The notes under the pieces are model-generated. The model did not search any database. It worked only from the letters and a program-made list of their open reading frames with translations, and was not told where the DNA came from. From positions 81,073 to 145,072 of the forward strand of contig JAXGGA010001641.1 of the NCBI GenBank assembly GCA_038373865.1: DNA of 64,000 bases. The letters are read 5' to 3'. A program made the translations under genes and the position numbers. Positions 37,130-47,720 of the stretch are shown in pieces. Every line of letters starts with the position of its first letter. Positions within the stretch are counted from its first letter, which is position 1. Source of the DNA: Uloborus plumipes. Lineage: Eukaryota; Arthropoda; Arachnida; Araneae; Uloboridae.

Positions 37130-37285
37130 TGCCATCAGTCGAATCAACTCGTTTCTGTGCTGTGATTGGCGTGTAATTATCCGTCTTGCCTAATTGGGAT
37201 TGGTTATCATTTTCGCAGCAACGTCTAATTGGTGGCTGTGACTAATTGTCCAATTAGCTGCTGAGCAAGGAGTCGAGGTTTATTG
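37130..37285. promoter_or_regulatory. Candidate enhancer: cluster of CTAATTG/CCAAT sites
   Basis: Within 150 bp there are three CTAATTG sites, one CCAATTAG, one GTAATTAT and several GATTGG (inverted CCAAT) motifs, and a GCTGAGCAAGG phrase. Site density is well above that of the neighbouring AT-rich DNA, and the patch is not a tandem repeat. It could be bound by homeodomain and NF-Y-type factors. Conservation in related species would be needed to support it. Confidence 0.3.
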
Positions 37286-37544
37286 AATTCCGATCTATCG
37301 TATCGAATAGTTTCTTTTGCTTTGTTCTGAAGTCATTTGATCTCTTTTCATTATGTAATTATAAATTTTTGAATAACAAAGTTTAAAGAGAGGTGCTTCT
37401 AGGGAAGAGCTTTAATTAGCATTATGAATCCGTATAGTTTATGGATTCATGTTCTTGATTTTTAAAAAATGTATTATTTTTTAATGGGGCGAACTTTGCT
37501 GCTGTTTATAGGAACTGAGAAGTAACTAAAAGTTAATTGAAAAA

Positions 37545-39608
37545 AAACAAGAAGTTCTGTCAAGAACTAAACGAGCCTACTTTCCCGTACATCGACATCG
37601 GCATTCTCGCATCTGATCATTATTCTCTTGATTATCTGAGACTTAAAATTATGTCAAACATACCTTTTTAGCACTTAGAGCTGATTTCGAAAAGCAAAAT
37701 ATACCCCTTTCATCAGATGAAGTAGACACGTAAAAAGTAATTAACGAATAAATAAAGTTTTGTCGCACCTTTTAAAGAGTGTAACTGTTACAGTTCCTCC
37801 GTAGAAAAAATCCTCCATCGTTTTCAAAAAAAAAAAAAAATAATAATAATAATAATAATAAATAAATAAATAAATAAAAGTACAAAGAGCATCAAAACAC
37901 ATTTTATCAAAGAAAGAAAAAAAAAAAAGAAAAAAAAAACTCGTCCGTTAATAAAATGTCTCGAATTTCACTTTTAATCTGTTGCCAGTTGTTAAATATA
38001 AATAAAGAATAAAATGTTCTCGTGAATGAAAAATTTTTGTTACAAAAAAAACATCGTCTGCCAAAAAAAAAAAAATAATAATAAATAAAATAAAACAAAT
38101 TTATAAATAAACAAAAAATCGTCTGCACAGTCAGTAATTTTTTTTCTGAGCCTGCATTTCCGCCATGTTTGCGGAGTCGGAGTCGGAATCAGAGTCCTCA
38201 CAGAAGATTACTCAGAAAAGTACGTTACAAACATTATTTATCAAAACCATTTTCTTACAAAGTTAGTTTGAAGGAAATCCGACTTTAAGTTCAGGATCAA
38301 CATTCAACTTAAATTCCCCGTAGACGCTAATGTTAATTTTTTTTCTGAACGGTTCAATATTGAACGAAAAATGGTTCAAATCAAAAAGCGAAATATGGGA
38401 ATGCATGGGAAAGCCTCTCCGAGATCTTTCAAACAAAAAAAAGTTTATTCCATTCGGACGGTTCACTCAAAAGTTATTAGGTGGGGAAAGGTTGCTTGAA
38501 CGGTTCAATGTTGAACGAAAAAGTGTTCAAATTGAAAATTTTAATACGGTAATGAAGTATCCTTGCTGAGATCCTTCGAACAAAAAAAAAGTTTATTTAA
38601 ATCGGACTGTTCACTCAAAAGATATTAGGGGTGACAGCTTGATTGAGCGGTTCAATGTTGAACGAAAAATTGTTCAAATCGAAAATGTAGATACGGGAAT
38701 GAAGTATCCTTGAAAAGATCTTTCGAACAAAAAAAAGTTTGTTCAAATCGGATTGTTCACTCAAAAGTTAGCATCGCGGGACCGGTTGTTTGAACGGTTC
38801 AAAGTTGAACCAAAAATTGTCGAAATCGAAAAATCAAATATAGGAATGAGCTGCACTCGCTGAGATCTTTCGAACAAAAAAAAAATTATTCCATTCGGAC
38901 GGTTCACTCAAAAGTTATTAGGTGGAGAAAGGTTGCTTAAACGGTTCAATGTTGAACCAAAAGTGTTCAAATTGAAAATTTAAATACGGTAATAAAGTAT
39001 CCTTGCCGAGATGCTTCAAACAAAAAAAAGTTTGTTTAAATCGGACTGTTCATTCAAAAGTTATTAGGGGTGACAGCTTGATTGAGCGGTTCAATGTTGA
39101 ACGAAAAATTGTTCAAATCGGAAATGTAAATACGGGAATGAAGTACCCTTGAAAAGTTCTTTCCAACAAAAAAAAGTTTGTTCAAATCGGGCTGTTCATT
39201 AAAAAGTTAGTATCGCGGGACCGGTTTTTTGAACGGCTCAAAGTTGAACCAAAAATTGTTCAAATCAAAAAATCAAATATGGGAATGAGCTGTACTCGCC
39301 GAGATCTTTCCAACAAAAAAAAGTTTGTTCAAATCGGAATGTTCATTCAAAAGTTATTAGGGGGGGGACAGACAGACCGACCGACCGACCGACGCACAAA
39401 TTCCCCATCTCAATACCCTACTTTCAAATTTTTAATTTTTCGATATTCATTTTACCTTTTTATTTTTTAACTTGGCGATATTTTTAACTTGGCGATATTT
39501 TTTAACTTGCGATATTTTTGGACTTGGCGATATTTTTTAGATGCATTAAGCTACTTTTAATACTTTTTTCGTCTTTCTTTTATTTTTAACGGGAAAGTAG
39601 GCTAAAAA
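37545..39608. mobile_element. Large TIR element with ~147-bp internal repeats, copy 2 (expanded)
   Basis: Same family and orientation as 19587-21207, with TIR AGCCTACTTTCCCGT at 37574-37588 and its complement at 39589-39603. Here seven internal units start at about 38347, 38498, 38645, 38792, 38939, 39083 and 39231, spaced 144-151 bp. Units 5-7 repeat the subtype order of units 2-4, so a three-unit block of 441 bp was duplicated. That matches the ~443-bp length difference from copy 1. The distal microsatellite and ACTTGGCGATA repeats are retained. No transposase is seen. Confidence 0.82.
37841..37878. repeat. (AAT)n / (AAAT)n microsatellite
   Basis: AAT units pass into AAAT units within copy 2 of the large element. 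It is a poly-A/AT variant of the same region in copy 1 (19880-19905). Confidence 0.85.
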
Positions 39609-40509
39609 TGCGCGTTTACCAAAAAATTAAATCATTCAAATAAAGCATATTTCACACAAAACAAATTGCTGATTGTTGTCTCAAATAAGGGTGTTTAAAA
39701 TGAAGTGTATGTACGTATGAGAAAAATTGCAACGATTTTCAATCATTTCATGACACTAAGCAATAGTAGTCACGAAATTAGAAACAATTCGGCCCAATAT
39801 TAAAGAAGTAAAGTAGTGTCAAAAGACTGAGTTTCTCCCTAGGATCCTATTTAATTCGATCTTAACTTCTTAGGGCTTTAATTAATGCATATATTAATTA
39901 AAAAATAATGACTATTATTTTGCTAAGCCTGGAATGAAAAGGTTCTTTTGCATTTGTAGTATTTTTAGCGCAAATTCTGTGGCCATATAAAATTCAAAAT
40001 ATTCGCGCTTTCGGTTATCGCTTTTTCCAGATTTTCTTGATCGAATGATCAAGAAAATCTCAATGATTTGAATTTTGTCTGTTGCCATTATGCTTTTTTG
40101 TTAAAAAATTAAAGTTCCTGTAATTAATTTTTGTACATAATCTGAGATTTTTCCAGCAGCAAAAAAAAATTTCAATTTTCTCTCTTGATTCTGATTTTAC
40201 AGTTAAATATTATTTTTCTGCTGCAAACGATCAATAAAAACACAACATTATTTTACATTTTCCTGGAGACTTTTAATGTTATTCTAAATGAAATTATGAA
40301 ATAAATTGGAAATTCTGCCAAGAAAGCAACTTGTGCTGTTATCCATAATAGCACGCGTCAATTTGAAATACGAAGAATGTACCAGATTTGAATACTTTAC
40401 GATTGTGTGTAAGACCAGAACATGCATAAGCTAAATATAGACAAAAGTATCGTCTAGGTCAAGTGGTACTGGCTTGTGACACTGTATTGTCACCCGAGAG
40501 TGATTATGC
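39609..40509. other. AT-rich non-coding stretch
   Basis: An inverted GATTTTCTTGATC / GATCAAGAAAATC pair at about 40032-40057 forms a small perfect hairpin. Nothing else is recognised. Confidence 0.45.
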
Positions 40510-40514
40510 AATTT

Positions 40515-41148
40515 TTTTAATTTTAATTATTATCATCAATACAATGTTGCTATTAACGAAATATAGAAACTATATGCATGAATGACAGGAGGTCTAAGGA
40601 TCTGGAGAAAAAAGGGGATATGGTAACGTCCAGCCTTCTCTACTCTTGGGTTCCTAAATTCAAATCAAATTGCCAATGCCTAAATTGCAAAATATAATAG
40701 TTCTTAATCCCTGTCAGAGTCACTACTACACCAATTGCATCAAAATTGATGACTATCCCATTGACAGACGTTTATAAATGTATCTTCATGATTGCTACAA
40801 TTAATGGTTTGAGATGAGGCCCTGTTGCTTCCTGTGAGCGAGTATACAACTGTATTATTTGAATCATTGTCATTAATTCAGTGTTGCAATTAACAAAATA
40901 AAGAAACTATATGCATGAATGACTAGAAGCTAAAGAATCTTGGGAAGAAAAGGGGTAGGGTAACCTTCAGCCTTCTCCATCCCTCGCGTTCCTGAATTCA
41001 AATCAAATTGCCAATGCCTGAATTGCAAAAGATAATAGCTCTTAATCCCTGTCAGTGTCACTATCACTCCAATGGTATCAAAATTGACGACTATCTGGAT
41101 GACAGACATCTACAAAAGCTTCTTTAAAATTGCTACAATTAAATGGTG
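40515..41148. repeat. Tandem duplication, 337-bp unit
   Basis: Two successive copies share ACTATATGCATGAATGAC (40569 and 40906), CAAATCAAATTGCCAATGCC, CTTAATCCCTGTCAG and ATTGCTACAATTAA. They differ by perhaps 15 percent. No coding potential is seen. Confidence 0.85.
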
Positions 41149-41264
41149 TAGCTAAATATCTTTGACTACTTATTCTACATCATTCATTAAGAGCTGCCGT
41201 ATAAATACAACCCCAATAATTTGATTCATGGGAGCTAATTAGGAACTTTTTTTCCCCTTTCCCT

Positions 41265-41415
41265 TTTCGCAAGCGAACTACGAACTGCGAGCGGTACGCG
41301 AAAGCGAGTCGCTAATTACGCGATATCGTATTTAATATTTCATGAATCGGATTTCAGATGGTATCTGCTTAATGGAAACCAAATACGACTGCTGAAAGCT
41401 TTTACAGGTAATGGA
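41265..41415. promoter_or_regulatory. Candidate conserved non-coding patch
   Basis: Contains GCTAATTAGG, GCTAATTACGCG, and CG-bearing phrases (GAGCGGTACGCGAAAGCG) in otherwise AT-rich DNA. It is not part of the repeats I can delimit. Possibly regulatory; only the motif content supports this. Confidence 0.22.
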
Positions 41416-41546
41416 TCTTCTGCTCTCACGTGCTGTGCTTGGAGTATATATGTCTGGTAATGGTTCATTTGGTAGGTGTATTTGAGGAGGATATTGGTGG
41501 TCTTTGTCTTAAAAATGAAGTCATAGATCGGAAGGGTTGCTTCTTA

Positions 41547-41941
41547 CACTGCAAAAAATGAACTGTTGTTTTTATAGTACGATACTGGCAGCCGAGGTTC
41601 CAATTTAAAACTGTAAAATGCACTGTAATAAACTAAAACTAGCAAGTTTAGTTTCTCACTGAAAAGTTAAAAAGTTTGCCGCCGTAAAATTTAGCTGTAT
41701 TATACTGTGAAAACAACAGTATAATACTCTGGCAGCAGAGGTTTCAGTTTAAAACTGTAAAATGCACGGTAAAAAACTAAAATTAGCAGTTTTACAGTTT
41801 CTTACTGTAAAGTTAGAAAGTTTACAGTATAAAACTGTAAAAGTAGAAATTTTACAGTTTATTACTGCAAAATTAGTTATTTTTACAGCTTATTACTATA
41901 AAATTAGCTGTATTATATTGTAAAAACAACATTCATTTTTT
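41547..41941. mobile_element. TA-flanked MITE, copy 2, right end truncated
   Basis: It starts CACTGCAAAAAATGAACTG after TA (41545-41546). The right end is the complement up to CATTTTTT. There the expected terminal GCAGTG is replaced by AACCGACTTC, the start of the next element, so about six terminal bases were lost. The interior has TTTTACAGTTTATTACTG-type units. It is inverted relative to copy 1 at 13074-13538. Confidence 0.75.
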
Positions 41942-43550
41942 AACCGACTTCAAAAAAGGAAGAGGTTCTCAATTCAAAGCGTATGTTTTTTTTTTTTTTG
42001 TTCTCACCTAACATCTGATCTACTGAACCGATTTGGACGATTTTTTTTTTTAATCTATAGAAGATGGTATAACTTAGGTACCATGTACTCATATGACGAT
42101 ATTTGTTCACTAGAAAAAAAGTTATAATCGAAAAACTAAAATTTCATGTTATTTAAAACAATATGTGCTATCGTAAATGCTTACTTCAATGAGCGACCCT
42201 AAAGTTCAAGTGGTTAAACGCGTCGAGTTGAAGTTTCTGATGGAATGAGATCGAGTCCAGGTCTGCGAAGATTTTTTTGAACAGCTGCATGTTTTTTTAA
42301 CTATATTTTGATTATTACTTTCTTCTATATCTAATATATAGAAGAAAGTATTGGTTTCGTGAAAATTTTCGAATGTCGAATTTTGACGGATTTGCACGTT
42401 TTGAGGTGCGCTGAGTCCATTTCGACCATTTTTAGAAAATGTCTGTCTGTCTGTCTGTCTGTGTGTGTGTGAGTCTGTATGTGTGTGACCAGTTTTTGTG
42501 GCCGCGCTAGAGCAAAAACTACTGAATGAAATCGAACAAAAATTTTTGCACATATGTACCACCATGTGAACTGGTGCACCTGACTTTTTTTAGCGAATTC
42601 CTCCAAGGGGGGTGGAGCAATCGCACGTGTTCTGCGCGGGGGTGATTGCTATATCTCAGGAAGTAACTGGCGGAATCAAACGAAAATTGGTCCATAGATA
42701 GACCCTACTGAGTACAGGTGCTGATTCAATTTGTTTGTCAATATCTCCAAGGGGGGTGGAGCAATCGCACGTGTTCTGCGCAGGGGTGATTGCTATATCT
42801 CAGGAAGTAACCGGCGGAATCAAACGAAAATTGGTCCATAGGTAGACCCTACTGAGTACAGGTGCTGATTCAATTTGTTTGTCAATATCTTGAAGGGGGG
42901 TGGAGCAATCGCACGTGTTCTGCGCGGGGGTGACTGCTATATCTCAGGAAGTAACCGGCGGAATCAAACGAAAATTAGTCCATAGGTAGACCCTATTGAG
43001 TACAGGTGCTGATTCAATTTGTGTGTCAATATCTCAAAGGGGGGTGGAGCAATCAAAAGTGCTTATTTTGTCACTGCACCTACTGTATCTCGGGAAATAT
43101 TGCTGCGATTTGAATGAAATTTGGAATAACACTAACCCAATATGGAAGCAAGCATCGATTAAATTTTGGCGCCAATCGCCCCAGGGGGAGGGTGGGGTGA
43201 TTTTTGCGCTTAGTCAACAATGCGAAAAATTACTTCATTAAAAAATCGCTTTCACGCTATTTAATTATCAAAACAGCTGAAAACTTTCAATGATTTGAAA
43301 TTTTTAACTGTTGCCAATTTCTTTTTACTAACAAACAAAATGTTTGCAATTTATCTAAACAAGGCTTTTGCAATGATTTCCAATTTCGCTCATTGATTCT
43401 GCATTTGCAGGGTTATTACGATAATTGGGAAATTGGCGCTGTCTCCAACTACTCGGGCGAGTACGTATTTTATTTTGTAACCGGAATTCATAAGATAGAT
43501 ATAGAAGAAAGTTTCGTGACGGCCACGACAGCTAGTTTTAAGTGCATTTA
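41942..43550. mobile_element. ACCGACTTC-type composite repeat with tRNA-like segment
   Basis: It begins AACCGACTTCAAAAAAGGAA, a phrase widespread in arthropod genomes. A tRNA-like segment follows (42190-42268), with an A-box-like AAGTTCAAGTG at 42202-42212 and a B-box-like AGATCGAGTCC at 42248-42258, each matching 10 of 11 positions. Then come a perfect hairpin TACTTTCTTCTATAT..ATATAGAAGAAAGTA near 42318-42351, a (TCTG)n tract at 42440-42464 and a 144-bp tandem array. A GATATAGAAGAAAGTTTCGTGA phrase near 43498 echoes the hairpin arm. It may be a Helitron-like or SINE-LINE composite; the class is not settled. Confidence 0.55.
42601..43190. repeat. 144-bp tandem array within the composite element
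   Basis: CTCCAAGGGGGGTGGAGCAA starts at 42601 and 42745, with variants at 42889 and 43033: exactly 144 bp apart each time. The first three units are nearly identical (TGCTATATCTCAGGAAGTAA, GGTCCATAG.TAGACCCTA). A fourth, then a more diverged unit (TACTGTATCTCGGGAAATAT), follow to about 43190. Confidence 0.92.
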
Positions 43551-43584
43551 CACTAAAAAGAATGAAATAAAATATTTTTTAAAA

Positions 43585-43989
43585 CAAAAAATAGAACCGA
43601 CTTCAGTTGGAAATTGCTCTAAAAAGTAAAAAAAAAAATTTTTTTTCTTTGAATATCATCGAAACTACTTTTAAACATAAGTTTTGAAGTCGGCGCAAAA
43701 ACAATATATAGAATCAGACGCAACTACAATTCAACTATAAATATAAATTTTAATGGATACATTTCATTGATTACCATACATTCGTGTAATGATACAAATA
43801 TTCTGCTTCAATTTGAAATGGTTTCGCTGAAAAATTTTGGCAAAATATGGTTAAATATCATTTTGCCTATCGTTTTTGCGCCGACTTCAGAACTTATGTT
43901 TAAAAGTAGTTTCGATGGTGTTCAAAGAAAAAAATTATTTTTTACTTTTTAGAGCAATTTCCAACTGAAGTCGGTTCTATTTTTTTTTC
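43585..43989. mobile_element. Foldback/MITE with ~120-bp arms and ACCGACTTCA ends
   Basis: The left arm (43585-43705) and the complement of the right arm (43869-43989) match almost throughout: AATAGAACCGACTTCAGTTG, ATTGCTCTAAAAAGTAAAAA, CATCGAAACTACTTTTAAAC, then GAAGTCGGCGCAAAAAC. A ~160-bp unrelated spacer lies between. The ACCGACTTCA start is shared with the element at 41942. Non-coding. Confidence 0.85.
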
Positions 43990-44091
43990 CAAAAATATTT
44001 TATTACAGTGTAGTGTTTGTGATAGAACCATGCCAATGCATTAGGGATGCGGAAGATAATTTTTGTATCAAGAAAACAAACTACACATTGT

Positions 44092-44345
44092 GGATATTTC
44101 TTTGCAGTTCATAAATACATATTCACTGCAATCTCTACTTTTTAGGAATTACTTTATTTAGATATTTCGCCCCTTCTCTTTTTAGGATATTTCTTTGCAA
44201 TTTACAAATCCATCTGCATTGCCTTTTCTTTTCCCTCGATCTCTACATTTTAGGAATTACTTTATTAGGATATTTCTCTCTTCTCTTTTAGGATATTTCT
44301 TTACAATTTATAAATGCGTATGCATTGCCTTTTCTTTTCCCCCGA
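44092..44345. repeat. ~100-bp tandem repeat, three copies
   Basis: GGATATTTCTTT(G/A)CA starts at 44092, 44185 and 44291. Each unit continues with a (T)TATAAAT/TACAAAT phrase, GCATTGCCTTTTC or CACTGCAATCTC, and TTTTAGGAATTACTTTATT. Confidence 0.8.
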
Positions 44346-47129
44346 TCTCTGCTTTTCATCCTGAAGCCTTATTATTATCATGCTCTCGTGTACGTGTAAT
44401 CTTTTCCGCTGATTCATAAAACCTTTTGCAAACTGAAATATTACAAAAGGACAAGTTTCGGAGGTAAACTATGACCTTAAATTTTTATGATTGATAATGA
44501 AAATTTGACTTTTAATACTCTTTACCCTTTCTCGATTTTTAAGGAATTCCAATTTCTGCTACTTAAAATACTGGAGATCTGTACAAATGGACTCAGGATA
44601 AGATGGGTTGCTTTATTTGCACATTAAGTATTGTTTGCAGTTTCCCCAATATTTTTAGTCAGATTAATTTTGTGGTTATAGATTATGTCCAACAAAGTCC
44701 ATTTCTCAGGGAAGTTATGCATTTAATAAATTGTTTGACCCTCACATGTTTGAGGCAAAGCTGAAAGTTGAGTTAAGAAAATAAGTAAAAACATGTCTAC
44801 TATGAGCTTCAAAATGAAAACTGGCGAATTAGAAGGGACAAACTTCATATTCGATTTGTTACAGCAAGGGAAAAAACTATTTTCTACTCTTTATCTACCA
44901 TCAGTTAAAAAAAAAAGTGCAAGAACTTTCCCTTGATTTTTATTTCTTGCAAGATCAGATTCCTTCTGCTTCAAAGAGTTTGTAGAACAGCGAGAGCGTA
45001 AATCTTTAACCCATGGGACCTGTGACGTGGAAGCAAAAAGTAAGGCTTCCCTAGTGTCGGGACGCATTACAGATTTCGCAGAAGATTAAAAGTGTTTTAT
45101 TATTGCCATCAGTCACTTGCTGCAGCAACTTGATTCTGGCATGTGTCAGGAGAGTACCTTTGTTTGTTTCTTTGACAGACAGTATATTTTATAAGATTTT
45201 GTTTTCAATCTCTTCGTTTTTTCAGTTTTTGGGAAGCTTATGTTTTACTGGACTATATGAGTACCAATCCATATTTCAACTAAGGAACTACTTTCGTTGT
45301 TTTAGCTGTTAAAACTTTTTCGAGAGGAGGTGGGATCAAAGAAGATAATATATTTACAGTAAAGTCACGATTATTTGCCTTGTTTCATGATCTTCATTTA
45401 TGGCGACAATTTACTATATGAAGAAAAGACACACACACACTTATTGAATACGAATCAACGAAGGTTGAAAGAATCTAAAGTTAAAAGCCAGGATCCATTA
45501 GCAAGTGCAGACACTTTTTTGAAACATCTATCCACAACAGCACATGTTTGCACAGACATTCTTCCACTAACTTCTATTTTTTCCTTTCCTCTATTGCCCC
45601 GTTCTGCAAAATTGTAAATTTATACTTCCCTGAAGGTGAGGGCCATATCTGGTGTCACTTTCGTTTCAACAAATGGGACCCCGTGTCACTAAAATGTCAT
45701 ACTTCATCTTCTTACTCCCTTCCATTCACTTGTCACATGTCAAGCTGATTTTCGTAAGCAAATTGTTATAAAAAATCTGTGGTGTCAAATTTCTTGTTTT
45801 CGGCCACCTTTCCCTTGTCACCAACAGTCCCAATTTCTCAAACGCAGATCCCCCTTCAATGCGGTAAATCATTTGTGGACGCTCTCTGACTAAGATATGA
45901 AATGGATGAAACTATTAGGTAAAATTTAAGAATACTGTTACTGAAATCGTTACTTTATGCATACATCTTATGAAATTGAATTGCATTTTTTTGTTTTTAG
46001 TTTTTGACACTTTTTAAATGTCTTATCGTTTACCTACGGAATTCAACTATCCTCGTTTGCCTAACCAAACACCCGTCAGTAACAACTTTGTCCAGCCTCG
46101 TCGTTTAGGGTGGTCATGGTGACTCCCTTTGCCTTGAGAAATTAATGTTTTTGCATCTAAGAAGGAGTGGTTTTTGTTGTTTTCAGATAAAAATTCTTGA
46201 GTATCCACCCTTAACCCCTCTCTGAGAAACTTCGAAGTAACACGATTGTCTTCTTCTGCATCCGCGTTAGTACATTCGGTGCTATCGACTATACGGATAA
46301 TGAAAATAAAATCTTCTGAATCCGAAAGTTTATCCTGTGACACAAAATTGAAACCCGCTTAACAGAATTATTTCTCTACATGATGTCATTGGGATTGAAT
46401 TGCTGTGACACATGCCAAAACTTTCTAAATAGTTTTTTTTTTCCTTTCTTTCAAAGCACAATTTGTAAGCACAAACTATGATAAAGTTTTAAGAACATAG
46501 TTCACAATGCTAAATGTTTACTTGATGAAGGATGTTGGAAACTTCAAATGATGCGGGAAGTTTTGGACCGTGTACAGTTTGGAAATGAAGCCGCAGAAGT
46601 TATCCCCAACTTTCCTAACTAGTTACGTAAAAAGATGATGGGTGTGAAGATCAGATCACAACTACGAGTGGAAACGAACTTAAAGAATTACGAAAGTGCA
46701 ATCCATTGTGAGTGAGTTTATTCAAGGAATTTTGATGAATTGAATTTTGATATATTTCTAAAACAACCATTCTGGAAGAAAGTTCAAAGCTTGTCAAAAA
46801 ATGAGCTATTTTGATTTTGTAAGGCCAAAAAGAGAAGGCGACGTATTTGGCACTAGGTCTGAAATGGCTATAAAAATGTATTTCAAAGTGTTTTTTTTTT
46901 TTTAAATAAAATGCATGCAATTTTCCCAATTAAATGTGTAAATTTAAGGACAGCTTGAAGATAAAATTTACTGCAAATTTAAATTACCTACTTGTAATTT
47001 TTTCAGAAGAGGATCAATCTTAGAATGACTTGCCTTTGTTTTATCCCAACTTACTCTATCCCGTCTTTCACATTTCCTTAAAAAAAACTAATCTTTTTCC
47101 CTCTTCAGCTTCAGTACATTTCACTCTCA
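44346..47129. other. Mostly non-coding stretch
   Basis: The only frame worth a note is a minus-strand one at 46343-46047 of 98 codons (KLSDSEDFIFIIRIVDSTEC, then FLREGLRVDTQEFLSENN). It starts at GTG, has an acidic N-terminal half and no splice support, and I do not recognise it. The rest is AT-rich with T-runs. Confidence 0.3.
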
Positions 47130-47440
47130 AAAGTCTGTTCAAGGCGCCCGTCAATCTTAATTCAGATTATTGAATTACGATCGCTGGGAAAGTTTCGTAG
47201 CTATGACAACGGCCACTGCTTGTCTTCTTTGCATAATGACATCAGACTTCTCCATCGGCGGTTTGAATGTATTTATTGTAAACTCCTGCTGCATATTTGA
47301 TGAGTGTCTGGGGAAAACTGTTCGATTTAATAGCGGAACATCTCTCCGATTGTTAAGTTTATGTTGCCTGATGGGATCGTTAACTGATTTTTTTTTTCTT
47401 TTTGGATGCCGAGCACTAATCAGCCGAGAAAATTTTGCCG
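47130..47440. promoter_or_regulatory. Candidate conserved non-coding or exonic patch
   Basis: Balanced sequence with TTTGCATAATGACATCAG, ATTTATTGTAAACTC and AGCACTAATCAGCC phrases. A plus-strand frame is open across it (47170-47583; starts LNYDRWESFVAMTTATACLL) but becomes F/L-rich low complexity after about 47380. It may be a regulatory element or an old exon. Confidence 0.22.
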
Positions 47441-47720
47441 AGAAAATTATTATCTACAATAGTCGGTGGTTTTGTTTTTTAAAACCACTGCCGCCTTTAT
47501 TTTTTCACATTTTACCATCATCTTCATTTCATTTTTTAATTCATATCAATAAATTAAGATATTTCAAGTTTGAAAGATTATAACTGTTCCCCCAACAATT
47601 CTACTGTACAAAAAATAGCTAAACAGACTACGTGTTGCTCTTTAACTGTTGGTTTAGATTTCACCAATTACCATCTCGCAACATTAATAAAGTAAGGTGT
47701 AAGAAAAATATAAGTGCTCA

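Noticed and set aside
42206..42606. Minus-strand frames of 90-119 codons with HTHTDRQTDRQ
   Set aside because: They are translations of the (TCTG)n/(TG)n tract and tRNA-like segment.
43393..43629. Frame after a good-looking acceptor (GYYDNWEIGAVSNYSG)
   Set aside because: It sits within the ACCGACTTC-type composite and runs through the repeated GATATAGAAGAAAG phrase, so it is repeat sequence.
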